Of a stretch of DNA of 64,000 nt, positions 9,601-18,714 are shown one piece after another. This DNA is from Saccharomycodes ludwigii (taxonomy: Eukaryota; Ascomycota; Saccharomycetes; Saccharomycodales; Saccharomycodaceae), in the NCBI RefSeq assembly GCF_020623625.1, contig NC_060201.1, positions 1,853,682 to 1,917,681 of the forward strand. The letters are read 5' to 3'. A program made the translations under genes and the position numbers. Every line of letters begins with the position of its first letter. The stretch's first letter is position 1. A model generated the notes under the pieces. The model saw only the letters and a list, made by a program, of their open reading frames with translations, did no database searches and was not told the origin of the DNA.

Positions 9601-11166
9601 AGTTTGTGATTTCGCTGGTGATGTGGTACTGACAATTTCATTTTGACTTATTTCCACCTCCCAAGGCATTACTTCAGTCTGTACATTATCGACAAATAAA
9701 TTAGATTCTTCATCAGTGTCTTTTTCTTGTCTTTTTTCAATAACTAGATCATCATGTTTGTTATTTTTTTCAATCTCTTCTTCATTCTCATTAGAAACAT
9801 CTCTTTTTATGCTGGTAGCTTCTGAATCTAATGTATTATTTTTCTCCCACCACTTGAAGTCATCCTGGCTAGCAGCTGTGAATAAACTGTGATTGTCTTT
9901 ATCATTGTCATTAATATATTTTTTATCCCTGTTTTCACTAGATGTAGCAGCCGCATTATCACCTAAGGCTGCAAATTCCCCCTCCTCAATAGTATGTGTA
10001 GCTTGAGGTTCAGTTAGACCTTCTTGAAATACTTGATTTTTAGTTGTACTTCCAGTATCTATTGGATCTTTTTTGATTTTCTGTTCAACTGGCTCCTTTT
10101 TTTCTACATTTAAGTTAAAATCTTCTTTTCCTCTTGTATCATTTTCGGAAAACACACCAACTACTTCTTTTTCTGCAGATTGTTGTTCTGGTACACTAGT
10201 TGGTTCTTTCTTTGCAGATTGTTGTTCTAGCGCACCGCCTATTTCTTTTTCTGCAGATTGTTGTTCTGGTACACTAGTTGGTTCTTTCTTTGCAGATTGT
10301 TGTTCTAGCGCACCGCCTATTTCTTTTTCTGCAGATTGTTGTTCTGGTAAACTAGTTGGTTCTTTCTCTGTAGGTTGTTGCTTTGGCAAGCTAACTGTTT
10401 CCTTTTCCACATTGGACTCAATACCAACTAATAAGGGGTCTTCTTTAACATCGTTTCCCCCCCCTTGAACCGGTATTAGTAAATTCTTTTGATCAGGATC
10501 ATGTGTAATTTCCTCTTCTTTAATCTCTTCTTCCAATTCATGTTCAAAATTGGACAACTCCCTTTTGGTTTGTTCTATATTTTGTTCAAATCGGTTTTGC
10601 TTCTCTTTGTATTCCTCCTCTTCTTTAATTCCTCCTTCTAATTCCTGCTCAAAATTAGATAATTCCATTGCGGTTTGTTCTATATCTTGTTCAAAATGTT
10701 GCAGTTTTTGTTCGTTTTCAACTATTACATCATTTTTGTTGTCTGCCACAACAACAGTAGACGACAAATTTTTGTTTTCATTAATCGGCGATGATACTTC
10801 AATATCGTCATCCTCCAATAAAAGTTTGGCATCCTTAATCATTAACTCTGAATGATCTTTGGCTGATGTATTTCCATTGGTAGCAACTGATCCATCACCG
10901 GGCTGATTTTCCTTTTCTAACGAGTCAATTGATGCTGACATATCCGTATTAACAGTGTCATCTTTTTTAACATTTAAAGCAGAAGTTACTTCGGTAGATG
11001 TAGGAGAAATAGATTGATGTTCTGACAATTCAGAAGGGGTAGCATCAACATTATTAGACTGTTCAATTGATTCTACTTTGGAAGCAGCAGCAGCAGCAGC
11101 CTGTTTTTTTTGTTTTTGCTTTAACTTCTTTTTCTGGTTTTTTCTCTTTTTAGCCTCGGGACCCAT
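3682..11166 (-). CDS. SEC16: SEC16, COPII coat assembly scaffold at ER exit sites
   Basis: The 2494-aa protein is longer than the S. cerevisiae one (about 2195 aa). Both ends are diagnostic: it begins MGPEAKKRKNQKKKLKQKQK and ends RGYVNVMDNIN, as in yeast Sec16. The N-terminal half is acidic, low-complexity and repetitive. The central conserved domain (about residues 1120-1580, from RQFPIFHWGQSSKVVYLKP to KFNKFIGGDDD) forms the Sec13-binding element in the family. A conserved C-terminal block (about 2320-2380) contains WFGWLKKD, KAKLGHKNTFYYDEKLKRWV and a run of prolines. Sec16 is a peripheral ER protein that binds Sec23/Sec24 and Sec31 and organises transitional ER. The extra length is largely low-complexity sequence, including the residue 260-335 tandem repeats. 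It is the YPL085W counterpart and divergent from ELP3. Confidence 0.97.
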   Translation of the reverse strand: MGPEAKKRKNQKKKLKQKQKKQAAAAAASKVESIEQSNNVDATPSELSEHQSISPTSTEVTSALNVKKDDTVNTDMSASIDSLEKENQPGDGSVATNGNTSAKDHSELMIKDAKLLLEDDDIEVSSPINENKNLSSTVVVADNKNDVIVENEQKLQHFEQDIEQTAMELSNFEQELEGGIKEEEEYKEKQNRFEQNIEQTKRELSNFEHELEEEIKEEEITHDPDQKNLLIPVQGGGNDVKEDPLLVGIESNVEKETVSLPKQQPTEKEPTSLPEQQSAEKEIGGALEQQSAKKEPTSVPEQQSAEKEIGGALEQQSAKKEPTSVPEQQSAEKEVVGVFSENDTRGKEDFNLNVEKKEPVEQKIKKDPIDTGSTTKNQVFQEGLTEPQATHTIEEGEFAALGDNAAATSSENRDKKYINDNDKDNHSLFTAASQDDFKWWEKNNTLDSEATSIKRDVSNENEEEIEKNNKHDDLVIEKRQEKDTDEESNLFVDNVQTEVMPWEVEISQNEIVSTTSPAKSQTNGLLNNQTDSEFSHSESKVKKQESPSQNNVSILENAPTTAPSNKMSAANAFSFLNDDDLLDDDLSSTTEDDEKQKDNKISTSIINAKTGNDDNDDDDSYLESDEEETNIGQSQISTMGSNLEQIDTNVTVKHSRFPSASSSITQTFTKINTSKYAPQNSAIDNSSNKSSTSVITPANPFQVRPTIVSSSTVNNRSSYQMPPEIQPQPNDYELVQKLEKEKHKTDAYDFPMDIASVIKPKKQIVAKPINVNSPKPIVVPSQPFNKPNATLPLKSVSPPISASRNNTSINNNVPFNPYSPSLNNSLGRNMPKSAGAANNLPVYPPISEPQQQQQGIVASMSHADRTNLPLDVASSNGMKSPVGSTYMPNPNIQRRKYSNVSNNTSFSFPGPPQLSARKNATSRSASVDSDVAPKVTNMYAPSTNINATSQKQNTRSRGFSNVSAGSTVSSRKNSKYAPQVQEVPQPPLNNFTPQGIVVPNIHSRTTSFGNNGMNVNSTGTSNNAPYSPSLNAPRGFPPTLQTTGLNNIQQPQVMSPTTMNRHARSHSSAYAPNAPGYASKYAPTVQPHEQYQQQHQQPNIYSYPQKPQNVMSYKTGTFPDQPQMDTVIDVPIKNPEFLRSRQFPIFHWGQSSKVVYLKPIDNIYQQTEIHIISAKEISKTPSYFNDFPGPLVRKKTKLKDIERWLNTAIEKISQEDSLLELCLWKILKIKLSDDVKLSDIANILYDSTELSSHLGSSMASNFDISNTNKKFNASKIEPKEQIQILKYLQVGNQQGALNIALANGDYAMALIIGSLIGKDAWSEVVDNYLKELFLSGSNRNSNEASFSVNLLGLIFQVFVGNSKRVIDEFYNASEKSHWALDNWNIILSSVLTNSPKVADNIEKKLSPLLLEFLVDFGIFLLRNGLIIASHICFVIADVPLSYQEIVPESNVVFENIGYPNSVESVLLSEIYEFVFNPSVNGSKFSGFPVLLSQKLLHASLLMDIELPNISQKYLDTAYSMLKQIPKNTPIAVKYNFCLVDLKARLATSNSGWLGKPKLSTVWGHLDKSFNKFIGGDDDLALDGAANEHKVFDSFTPSASRNASTVDLTSEMYNMYKVQSATSQLKRSHSELPTRYKNLNDNNTSAIGISGTMSAYTPKDTLTLFKNSNVPHSPPLSKVKSHNSPIRELISHSSSSPKSHMRKTSNESGLGFTPSRNVVKRSATQGSKNDAEGSPNLDIHHQIIMSSITDTPNAFSSATHIAPPPSISGSKKSFRKRSIAGDKSTASLDQLYSGLATPELRQKPKRIESFTTQFPKPKTISEPRSITSSRKSSVSSEISYMPPSLKYHKENTSSTDILPPSKIKEANNGSSPSLNYAPTMNSSLSHIEPPSLIPPPIFSASTDLKINDFAITEENTSNDLSTLKETEDIISTKAQNDVTTIISPIASNNVATLAENNTAERNDVKHDAELYVNGNPKKQEIIMRGQDIEENTAAVKEEKDMGACDTLPVGESTSTSIVGDESGLEEILQSKEVNIPENLSEKPEIDSKTVSTPVYSNTFVNNNKNPSKNPVQVTTSKNDLNPYAPSVKSRRSVSQRTNKYTNPNSVLTEKDTTGSTSRTTKNLETEILSGEVNMFEMEGYRMATPVYTTGAVDTDSEHIHEEKLNEDEVSKENDSKNGNNALNSQSSISENNANNASRFSPAVKSTGGSPHKNFTTFSDPVIRAVKNPSFKPFTPKLPVDEYYDDIVEDESDDDDDDGDELEKQREIMRKEKEKEEKEREEKERERMKKQAKEEKALSGKKQEGKMSGANHKNGDSDAGASWFGWLKKDPNAKKSVKAKLGHKNTFYYDEKLKRWVDKNASEEEKAKLTEPALPPPPPIIKKKSTVPPSKPRIGSVEGGPTQRTHGMVAPRNPLTGELLTVNNPKRDSSEETNTKLPVASPRLSPLSSTTSLSSKTANGLDDLISLNAGRRSASSTSRKGRRTGRGYVNVMDNIN
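10160..10400 (-). repeat. Tandem coding repeat in SEC16 (39-bp half-units, 78-bp unit)
   Basis: The DNA repeats with a 78-base period (for example the start GGTTCTTTCTTTGCAG at 10202 and 10280). On the coding strand this gives alternating 13-residue half-units, KKEPTSVPEQQSA and EKEIGGALEQQSA, with more diverged half-units at both ends. Two full 78-bp copies look essentially identical, suggesting recent slippage or unequal exchange. The reading frame is preserved. Confidence 0.9.
10505..10700 (-). repeat. Second, more diverged coding repeat in SEC16 (FEQxIEQT...ELSNFE)
   Basis: Two neighbouring segments of about 35 residues (about residues 155-220) share the pattern FEQ-(D/N)-IEQT-x2-ELSNFE-(Q/H)-ELE, then acidic KEEE. 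They look like an older duplication of a charged, probably helical segment. The two copies differ at several positions, unlike the nearby 78-bp repeat. Confidence 0.75.
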
Positions 11167-11404
11167 CTTTAATGAAGTAAATGGAAAACTTTAAATTTTA
11201 AAGAATATATATTTATATATATATAAACTAAAAAATAATAATTTGAAAATATGCGTGGGCAAAATAGATAATTAAAAATTATTATATTCACTATTATTAT
11301 TATTATTTGTTATGATTTTGATTATAATTATTTTGACGATTTATTGTATATTGAATACAAATATAAATATGACAATTCAAACAAATCCAACACTGGTCGA
11401 AAAG

Positions 11405-11435
<31 letters not shown>

Positions 11436-12786
11436 TTTGATTTGATTAGATCTTGTACTCTAATCCTTTTCAGTTCCTGAATTAATGTAGTGAATAGAGA
11501 AAAATTGATTTATTAAATTGAGAAGTATATTTGCGAAAAACCAAAAAAAAAAAAATATATGAACAAAATAAAATTTTTTTCTTTTTTCTAAAGAAAAAAA
11601 AAGTACTTTTCTCGTCTTGAACGAAAATCTAATACTATTCCTTGAGTTACGAGCAAAATATACTTGCTATTTTCTTCCATTTTTGTGTTTTTATGTGTAT
11701 TATTATTTCCCTTTTCGTCAAACTTTCTTTTCTAGGGTATTATATATTTCTGATCTGTATTATTTTGCACAGCTTGCCACTATTGTGCTAATATCTCAAG
11801 AAGGAGAACTGCAAGCAATATCGACAAAGAAGGAAAAAAAAAAAAAAAAAAAAGGGAGGGGGGACGGGGGGCGCAATGATGGATAAAAACCGACACCAAA
11901 AAAAAAAACTAAAGATAAATAAGTTTTCCGCGCATGTTTAAATATTACATTAGTTTTAACTACTATACCGAATGTTTCAAGGACAAAACAGTTCTTCGTT
12001 ATATAATTTATTCTATTGCTATGCTTCTGTCAGAAGAAATCTTTTCTTAATTTATTGATCATACTGAACGAGATAAGTAGGATAAATTTATATAATTAAA
12101 TATCAAGTGTTTCTCGAAGGGAGGACAGGAGACAAGGTTAATCGATTACCCAATTTAAAATTAAACTTCAATGTCAGAAAAACTATAATGATAATATATA
12201 TATAAAGATTAGATCACGACTGTAGAAGTTGTGTTCTATAACACATATATCTCTCTAATGACCATAGAATAAATATTATAATACTGCCAACAAAAAAGAA
12301 AAAAAAAAGATATACTAGATAATATATCGATGCTGTTCATCATACAATACATTTTTGAGGCACAGAACTGTTAAAAATGTAGTTTTGATAGTTACAGGTT
12401 TTTTTTTTTTTTTTTTTTTTAAATTCCTGTGAAACAATTATTCTTCAAAGGGAATGCGATATGCGTCGATATCTAATGTTCATTAAGCTACTGATATTTC
12501 TAAGGTATTGAAAAAAAATTAACATCTTTTTTTCTTTTTTTCTTTTTTTCTTTTTCTTTTTTTCTTTTCTTTTTTTCTCGTTTTCCTTTTTACTTTTTTA
12601 TGATGTCTACTAATTTAGGAAACTATCACATCTTTGACAACTTATCTTTTTGATTTTTATTTCCTGTGATTTCGAACGCAATTTTCCCCATCCGTACGTT
12701 TTTATAAACATTAACTCAATAGCGGCAACATATCACATTATTAAAAAAAAAAAAAAGAAAAAAATCCTGAGCAGTAATAATCAAAC
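11167..12786. other. Divergent SEC16/ELP3 intergenic interval
   Basis: About 1.6 kb without a credible gene: AT-rich, with (TA)n near 11418-11436, poly(A) near 11827-11852, poly(T) near 12400-12420 and a long T-rich CTTTTT-type stretch near 12525-12600. A short G-rich patch (GGGAGGGGGGACGGGGGGC) sits at about 11853-11871. No RNA gene was recognised. It is long for a yeast divergent promoter and could hide a non-coding RNA. Confidence 0.5.
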
Positions 12787-14469
12787 ATGGGTCGCCGCGG
12801 TAAAGGTCCAAAAACCAATAATTCACATAAATTGTTACCTGAAAAAGAGAGATTTATTCAATGCTGTTCCGATATCACATTAGAATTAACCAGCTCATTA
12901 ACCAAAGAGCAACAACAGGAAAAAGATATTAATTTAAACGGTTTAATCCAAAGATATTCTAAAAAATATAAACTAAAACAGCAACCAAGATTAACAGATA
13001 TTATAAATTCTATTCCAGACCAATATAAAAAATATTTATTACCCAAATTAAAAGCCAAACCAGTTCGTACTGCAAGTGGTATTGCCGTGGTTGCAGTCAT
13101 GTGCAAACCACACAGATGTCCACATATTGCTTACACGGGGAACATTTGTGTTTATTGCCCTGGTGGACCAGATTCTGATTTTGAATATTCAACTCAAAGT
13201 TATACGGGTTATGAGCCAACTTCAATGCGTGCCATTAGAGCTCGTTATGATCCATATGAACAGGCTCGTGGCAGAATAGAACAATTGAAACAATTGGGTC
13301 ACAATATTGATAAAGTAGAATATATCATTATGGGCGGTACTTTTATGTCATTACCAAAATCTTATCGTGAAGATTTTGTTGTTAATTTACATAATGCCTT
13401 GAGTGGTTTTAATGGCACTAATTTGGAGGAAGCTATTCAGTATTCCCAAGAAAGTGTCACCAAGTGTGTTGGTATTACCATAGAAACAAGACCAGACTAT
13501 TGTACACAAACACATTTGAATGATTTATTAGAGTATGGATGTACTAGATTGGAAATTGGGGTCCAGTCATTATATGAAGATGTTGCAAGAGATACCAATA
13601 GAGGACATACAGTTAAATCAGTGTGTGAAACTTTTGCTGTTGCTAAAGATGCGGGCTATAAAGTTGTCAGTCATATGATGCCCGATTTACCAAATGTTGG
13701 AATGGAAAGGGATATGGAACAATTTAAAGAATATTTTGAGAATCCAGATTTCAGAACAGATGGTTTAAAAATTTATCCTACTTTAGTTATCAGAGGTACT
13801 GGTCTATATGAGTTATGGAAAAACGGTATGTACAAGAGTTATAATGCCAATGCTTTGATTGACTTAGTTGCTCGTATTATGGCTTTAGTTCCACCATGGA
13901 CAAGAATTTATCGTGTTCAAAGGGATATTCCAATGCCCTTAGTTACAAGTGGTGTAGATAACGGGAACTTAAGAGAATTAGCTCTAGCTCGAATGAAAGA
14001 TTTTGGAACTTCTTGTAGAGATGTTAGGACTAGAGAAGTTGGCATTCAAGAAGTTCATCACAAAATCGCACCTGATCAAATAGAATTAGTTAGAAGAGAT
14101 TACTATGCTAATGGTGGATGGGAAACTTTCTTGTCTTACGAGGACCCACAAAAGGACATCCTAATCGGACTATTGAGATTGAGAAAGGCATCCAAAAAAT
14201 ATACATATAGAAAAGAGTTCACTCAATGTAGGACTTCCATAGTTAGAGAATTACACGTGTATGGTTCTGTTGTTCCAGTTCATAACAGAGATCCACGTAA
14301 ATTCCAGCATCAAGGGTTCGGTACATTATTAATGGAAGAAGCTGAAAGAATTGCCCGTGAGGAACATGGTAGTTCTAAAATATCTGTTATTTCAGGTGTT
14401 GGAGTTAGGAACTATTATGCAAAACTAGGCTATACCTTGGATGGTCCATACATGTCTAAAATAATATAA
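12787..14469 (+). CDS. ELP3: ELP3, catalytic subunit of Elongator (tRNA U34 modification)
   Basis: The 560-aa protein is near-identical to S. cerevisiae Elp3 (557 aa) over most of its length. The radical-SAM cluster cysteines are seen as C111-x9-C121-x2-C124 in [14 protein letters not shown], with the neighbouring C106. The C-terminal GNAT-type acetyl-CoA domain (about 410-560) contains [18 protein letters not shown], the acetyl-CoA-binding loop. Elp3 carries out the carboxymethyl step at C5 of wobble uridine in several tRNAs, in the six-subunit Elongator complex; another subunit, ELP4, is at 50724-52190. The start ([10 protein letters not shown]) matches the family N-terminus, so the longer overlapping frame upstream is not needed. 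It is divergent from SEC16 and convergent with HEM3, and is the YPL086C counterpart. Confidence 0.98.
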   Translation: MGRRGKGPKTNNSHKLLPEKERFIQCCSDITLELTSSLTKEQQQEKDINLNGLIQRYSKKYKLKQQPRLTDIINSIPDQYKKYLLPKLKAKPVRTASGIAVVAVMCKPHRCPHIAYTGNICVYCPGGPDSDFEYSTQSYTGYEPTSMRAIRARYDPYEQARGRIEQLKQLGHNIDKVEYIIMGGTFMSLPKSYREDFVVNLHNALSGFNGTNLEEAIQYSQESVTKCVGITIETRPDYCTQTHLNDLLEYGCTRLEIGVQSLYEDVARDTNRGHTVKSVCETFAVAKDAGYKVVSHMMPDLPNVGMERDMEQFKEYFENPDFRTDGLKIYPTLVIRGTGLYELWKNGMYKSYNANALIDLVARIMALVPPWTRIYRVQRDIPMPLVTSGVDNGNLRELALARMKDFGTSCRDVRTREVGIQEVHHKIAPDQIELVRRDYYANGGWETFLSYEDPQKDILIGLLRLRKASKKYTYRKEFTQCRTSIVRELHVYGSVVPVHNRDPRKFQHQGFGTLLMEEAERIAREEHGSSKISVISGVGVRNYYAKLGYTLDGPYMSKII

Positions 14470-14956
14470 CAGAATGCATGTGTAATTTTTTATTTGTTTA
14501 GTTTTTTATATAGTTATATTTTATTTACTTGTGTAACTTTTAACCCCATTTATTTAATAAGATTATTTATTTACTATTATTTAGTGAACTTATTCATTTG
14601 TTATTATTTAATAAGTATATTTGCATAGATTTTCCTTTTGTCAATGCTCTTTAAAGGAATTAAATAGTATAATTATTTTTTTGATAATAAACCGGAAGGA
14701 AAGAAGGAAAGAAAGAAAAAAAAAAAGAAAAAGAAAAAAAAAGAAAAAAAAAATGGCTAGCCTAATTTTTAATAATTCCCCTTATCAGCTTAAATAAAAC
14801 CACCTAAAATCACCCCGTGGTTAGTTATTTCCTCATCGTTATAATTATTACATCTTCTTTTGTTCCAAGTTTATAATACATAAATATGTTTTTTGTTTAT
14901 TTTTTTTTTGTATTAAAATTATACGAGATGGAATTATCGGGGTTTAAAAAGTGGCA

Positions 14957-14994
<38 letters not shown>

Positions 14995-15950
14995 ACACCC
15001 CCAAATTATTACAATAATTATTAACAATAATAATATTTTCCAAATATATTTAAATAAAGAACTTCCATAAGAATTTTTTCGCTCTATCTTTTAAGTGCCC
15101 AATTAATCTGTGTTTTGTGTTACTTCTTCCAGTTTCCCTTCGATTTTACATATCTGTAAATCTATAGTGTTTTCAACTAATTACTGTAAACCAATTTTTC
15201 CCTCTCTCCCTTTGTCCACACTTCTCTATATTTGTTTCTTATACTCATTATCTCCTCCTTATTCTAAAGATCATATTGCCTTGTAATAAGTACGAAAATA
15301 TTTCCCCAATGAATTTCACATACCTGCCTTTTTTACGATTATATAATAATTATATTTGTTTGGAGGGGATCAGTTAGTTATAATCTATCGGAAAAATTAC
15401 AATAAATTACGAGACAGAATGATACTAGAAAAAATATGTTTTATGAGAAGGAATATCAATATATGCAATTCATAGAAAAACAATTGTTCAATTATTGAGT
15501 CCCAATCTGACACACAAGTGAGTAGTTAGACAAGAATTGTTTTTAAGATTAAAAAGTTTGTACTATAATATAACTGCAGGAAAGAATTACTATCTAATTG
15601 AATTGAATAACAATAATCTGACTATTGATACATTACGTATATAAAATACTGCATTCAACAGTGTTCATTAATAATACACTAACCTAAGTGAAATAAAAAT
15701 GATATATTATATTTTTTTTTTTTTTTTTTTTAAATCATTTTTATCATTAAATACACATGAACAAAAATCAACAAAATAAAGCGAATAATTTGGTACAGTT
15801 CTCTCGCAATTAAACAACAAAATAAAATAAAATAAATAAGGAGGACACTGCCAAAATAATGAGTAAAAAATTTTTTTAAACCGTACAACATGAAAAAACC
15901 AAAGGAAATATATGTAACAATCAGTTGAACGAAAAAAAAAGCGGAAATGG
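14470..15950. other. Convergent ELP3/HEM3 interval, unusually long
   Basis: About 1.5 kb between two gene ends, where no promoter is needed for either flanking gene. It contains poly(A)/GA-rich sequence near 14700-14752, a T run near 14963-14993 and another near 15711-15732. The stretch 15050-15690 is less homopolymeric than its surroundings. I see no open frame with coding character and no tRNA. Isolated CTGA and TGAT words are present, but not the paired C/D boxes and terminal stem of a snoRNA. Confidence 0.5.
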
Positions 15951-16946
15951 TTATTTAATTTTCTCATAATTAATTTCATCCAAGATGGCCTTGGCACCAC
16001 CAGCAACCAATTTTTTGGCTAATTTTTCTCCGCAATCCTTACATTTAGGGGCATAATCCTCATCACAATTAATTCTACACTCATGAAAAGCTTCGACATA
16101 CTCCTTACCATCGCAACTGACAACACAACCTGCGATTTTCAATACCTGGCCATCGTAGTTGGTAGAAACACCCAATGGAACAGAACAACCTCCCTCTAAA
16201 GTTTTCATTAATGAGCGTTCGGCTAGACAACAGATCGTAGCATTTTTGTCGCAAATTTCATTCAAGATTTTTTTCATTCTGGCATCATTTTTTCTAATTT
16301 CAATGCCCAAAGCACCTTGCCCAACGGCGTGATACATCAATGGGGCTTCCAATATACAGGTGATACGAGACTCTAATTTCAAGCGGACCAAACCAGCAGT
16401 GGCTAAAATTATGCACTCATAATTTTGCACAACATCATCTTCAATACAGCCGTTATCTAACTTATTTAATCTGGTTTGGATATTACCTCTAACGCTTTTA
16501 AAAATCAATTTGGGATATTTTCTTCTCAATTGAGCAGTTCTTCTAATTGATGAAGTACCAACGACTGAACCATTAGGTAAATCGTCCAAGGTTTTGTAGG
16601 GTGAGTTCAGTTTCATAACAACACAATCGCTTGGGTCTTCACGTTTAGTGATACCACCTAACTCAAATAATTCAGGCAAATTAGTTGGCATATCTTTTAA
16701 GGAATGAACAATCAAATCCAATTCATTGCAGGCCAATTTATCTTCCAATTCTGCGGTCCACAATGCCTTCCCACCAAATGAATATAGTGGTTTTGTTTGA
16801 ATAGTGTCGCCGTATGTTTGTAATGCCAAGACCAATGTTTTTATGTTGGGTAATTTTTGTTGGATCAAACTCTTAACATGCTCGGATTGAACAACTGCCA
16901 ATTTTGATCTTCTACCACCAATGTGTACTTCTTTTTCTGAGGTCAT
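15951..16946 (-). CDS. HEM3: HEM3, porphobilinogen deaminase (hydroxymethylbilane synthase)
   Basis: The 331-aa protein is the expected size (327 aa in S. cerevisiae). It joins four porphobilinogen molecules into hydroxymethylbilane, the third step of the heme pathway, in the cytosol. Visible family signatures are the N-terminal [11 protein letters not shown], the catalytic Asp85 in HSLKDMP, the substrate-binding Arg-rich block [16 protein letters not shown] with [10 protein letters not shown], and the dipyrromethane attachment Cys254 in [10 protein letters not shown]. The start [11 protein letters not shown] fits the short cytosolic N-terminus. In S. cerevisiae this gene is YDL205C on chromosome IV, so its place between ELP3 and the ceramidase gene does not follow either syntenic region. 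It is convergent with ELP3. Confidence 0.97.
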   Translation of the reverse strand: MTSEKEVHIGGRRSKLAVVQSEHVKSLIQQKLPNIKTLVLALQTYGDTIQTKPLYSFGGKALWTAELEDKLACNELDLIVHSLKDMPTNLPELFELGGITKREDPSDCVVMKLNSPYKTLDDLPNGSVVGTSSIRRTAQLRRKYPKLIFKSVRGNIQTRLNKLDNGCIEDDVVQNYECIILATAGLVRLKLESRITCILEAPLMYHAVGQGALGIEIRKNDARMKKILNEICDKNATICCLAERSLMKTLEGGCSVPLGVSTNYDGQVLKIAGCVVSCDGKEYVEAFHECRINCDEDYAPKCKDCGEKLAKKLVAGGAKAILDEINYEKIK

Positions 16947-17603
16947 GATTTTATTTGTTGTTCTTTTCTATATGTTTATCAAAATAAATAAATAAATAAA
17001 TAGGGCTGGAGGATTTGTGAAAACGTACTATGTTATTTGTTGAACCTAATATTAAAAAGAAAAAAAAAATTAATGTAATAAATAAAAATAAATATGAAAT
17101 GTATTTACAGTGGATTGTTTTGAATTTTTTTTCTTTTTTTTTTTTTTTTAGATGTATATTACTACTTCCTATGGTTGGAAAGATATAACAGTTCTTTTGG
17201 TTTTTAGTAACTGTTAAAACAATAAAGAGAAAATATATACAAAGTTGATTCAAACAAAAATAAAAATGAAAAAAAAAATCCTGTTGTGCGTTATAACAAC
17301 TTTATTGGAAAATTCAGCTTTTATTTGATTTTGGTTTTTTGGATTTAATTTTAGAGTTTTAATTTAAAATACTCGAGGTTACTTTTATTGAATTAAAGAT
17401 TTTTTAACAAATTATTTAAAAATATATCAATAACTTTCAAGAGCCTATAAATCAAGAAGAAAATAGGAGGGAGAGGAAGGGAAAAAAAAAAAAAAAAAAA
17501 AAAAAGAGAGGGAATAAAGATTAAAGAAATATATTTAGTAATTTATTTGGACTATTATCTAAAGAATAAAAAAAAAAAAAAATTTTTTTTAATTGTTTTT
17601 TCT

Positions 17604-17635
<32 letters not shown>

Positions 17636-18714
17636 TCTTTTCTTTTTTTATTTGGAATCACAGTAGTAAAAACTATTATATTGAAACTGCTATTTGATAA
17701 ATTGCAGTTATCGTTACTGTTTTTTTTTCTTTTTTGAATCACCAGAATAAAATTGTACCATTTCTTTATCCAAACCGGCTTTATTTTTAAGAAATAAATA
17801 ATAGTTCCTATTTGTCGTACGGTATTTTTAAGTTAAAACTAATATTAAATTTTTATTCGTCGATTGCTTTTTTTCCTCTTTTTTAGAGCTTTTGAAGAAA
17901 AAAATATAAAAAAAAATAATTAAAAAAAAAAAAAGAAATGTTTATTCTTTGCGGCATTTTATATTTTCATGGTCCTGATGCCGAGAACATATGGAGCACT
18001 TGGAACCTTTCAGCTTATTTTGATTACTTGCCAAAATTGACCACTTCCATTTTATTAGTTAGCAAAAACTTAAAATAAAATAATGGACATCCATCTTAAA
18101 GCACCTCATAATTAAGAATATTGTTATAACATGAATACTTTAATATCTACTTTACACATTAATACAATAACATTTTTAGTAGCAGAAAAATATTTTTTCT
18201 GCTAAGGCTTTTCCCTCTACATGTTCAAATATAAAATTCTAATTCTAAAATAGTACTAAATAACAATAGTTATTAGATTTTTGTCATTTTATTACAAGAT
18301 AGTAAACAATATTAAAACTTTTTCGACTTGGATTGGCTCTTTCTTTGGTACGTATTCACTTTTATCTACACATATTTTTAATACTCAGGTAGAACTGCAG
18401 GCTTCATTATCTTACATTTATTTAACTCTTAAACCATTACGAGTCAAATGCTGAAGGTAAAAAAAAAAAAAAAACTTCTCCATGTGACAAGTAATCTAAG
18501 TTCCAGGCATATTAAAGAACTAAAAAAAAAAAAAAAAAATGAATAAAATACTTTTTAAAACAATTTAATAACATACTATTTACTACCTTTTACCTATATT
18601 TCAATTAGAAAAAAAAAAAAAAAAAAAAAATTCAAAAAAGAGAGTCCATTTAAACTAATCCTTCATCCACTGCATATATGCGCACAATTCTATATAGTAC
18701 ATAATTTATAGTGA
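16947..18714. other. HEM3 upstream / ceramidase downstream interval
   Basis: Almost 1.8 kb without a supported gene. Poly(A)/poly(T) runs occur near 17133-17150, 17479-17503, 17568-17640 and 18609-18630. The stretch 17930-18440 is more mixed in composition (for example TTTGCGGCATTT and GGTCCTGATGCCGAGAACATATGG near 17951-17993) and could hold a regulatory or non-coding element. I could not assign it. A Hap1-type or other heme-response site was not recognised. Confidence 0.45.

Noticed and set aside
10073-10468. Cys/Ser-rich frame opposite SEC16
   Set aside because: It is the antisense reading of the SEC16 tandem repeat.
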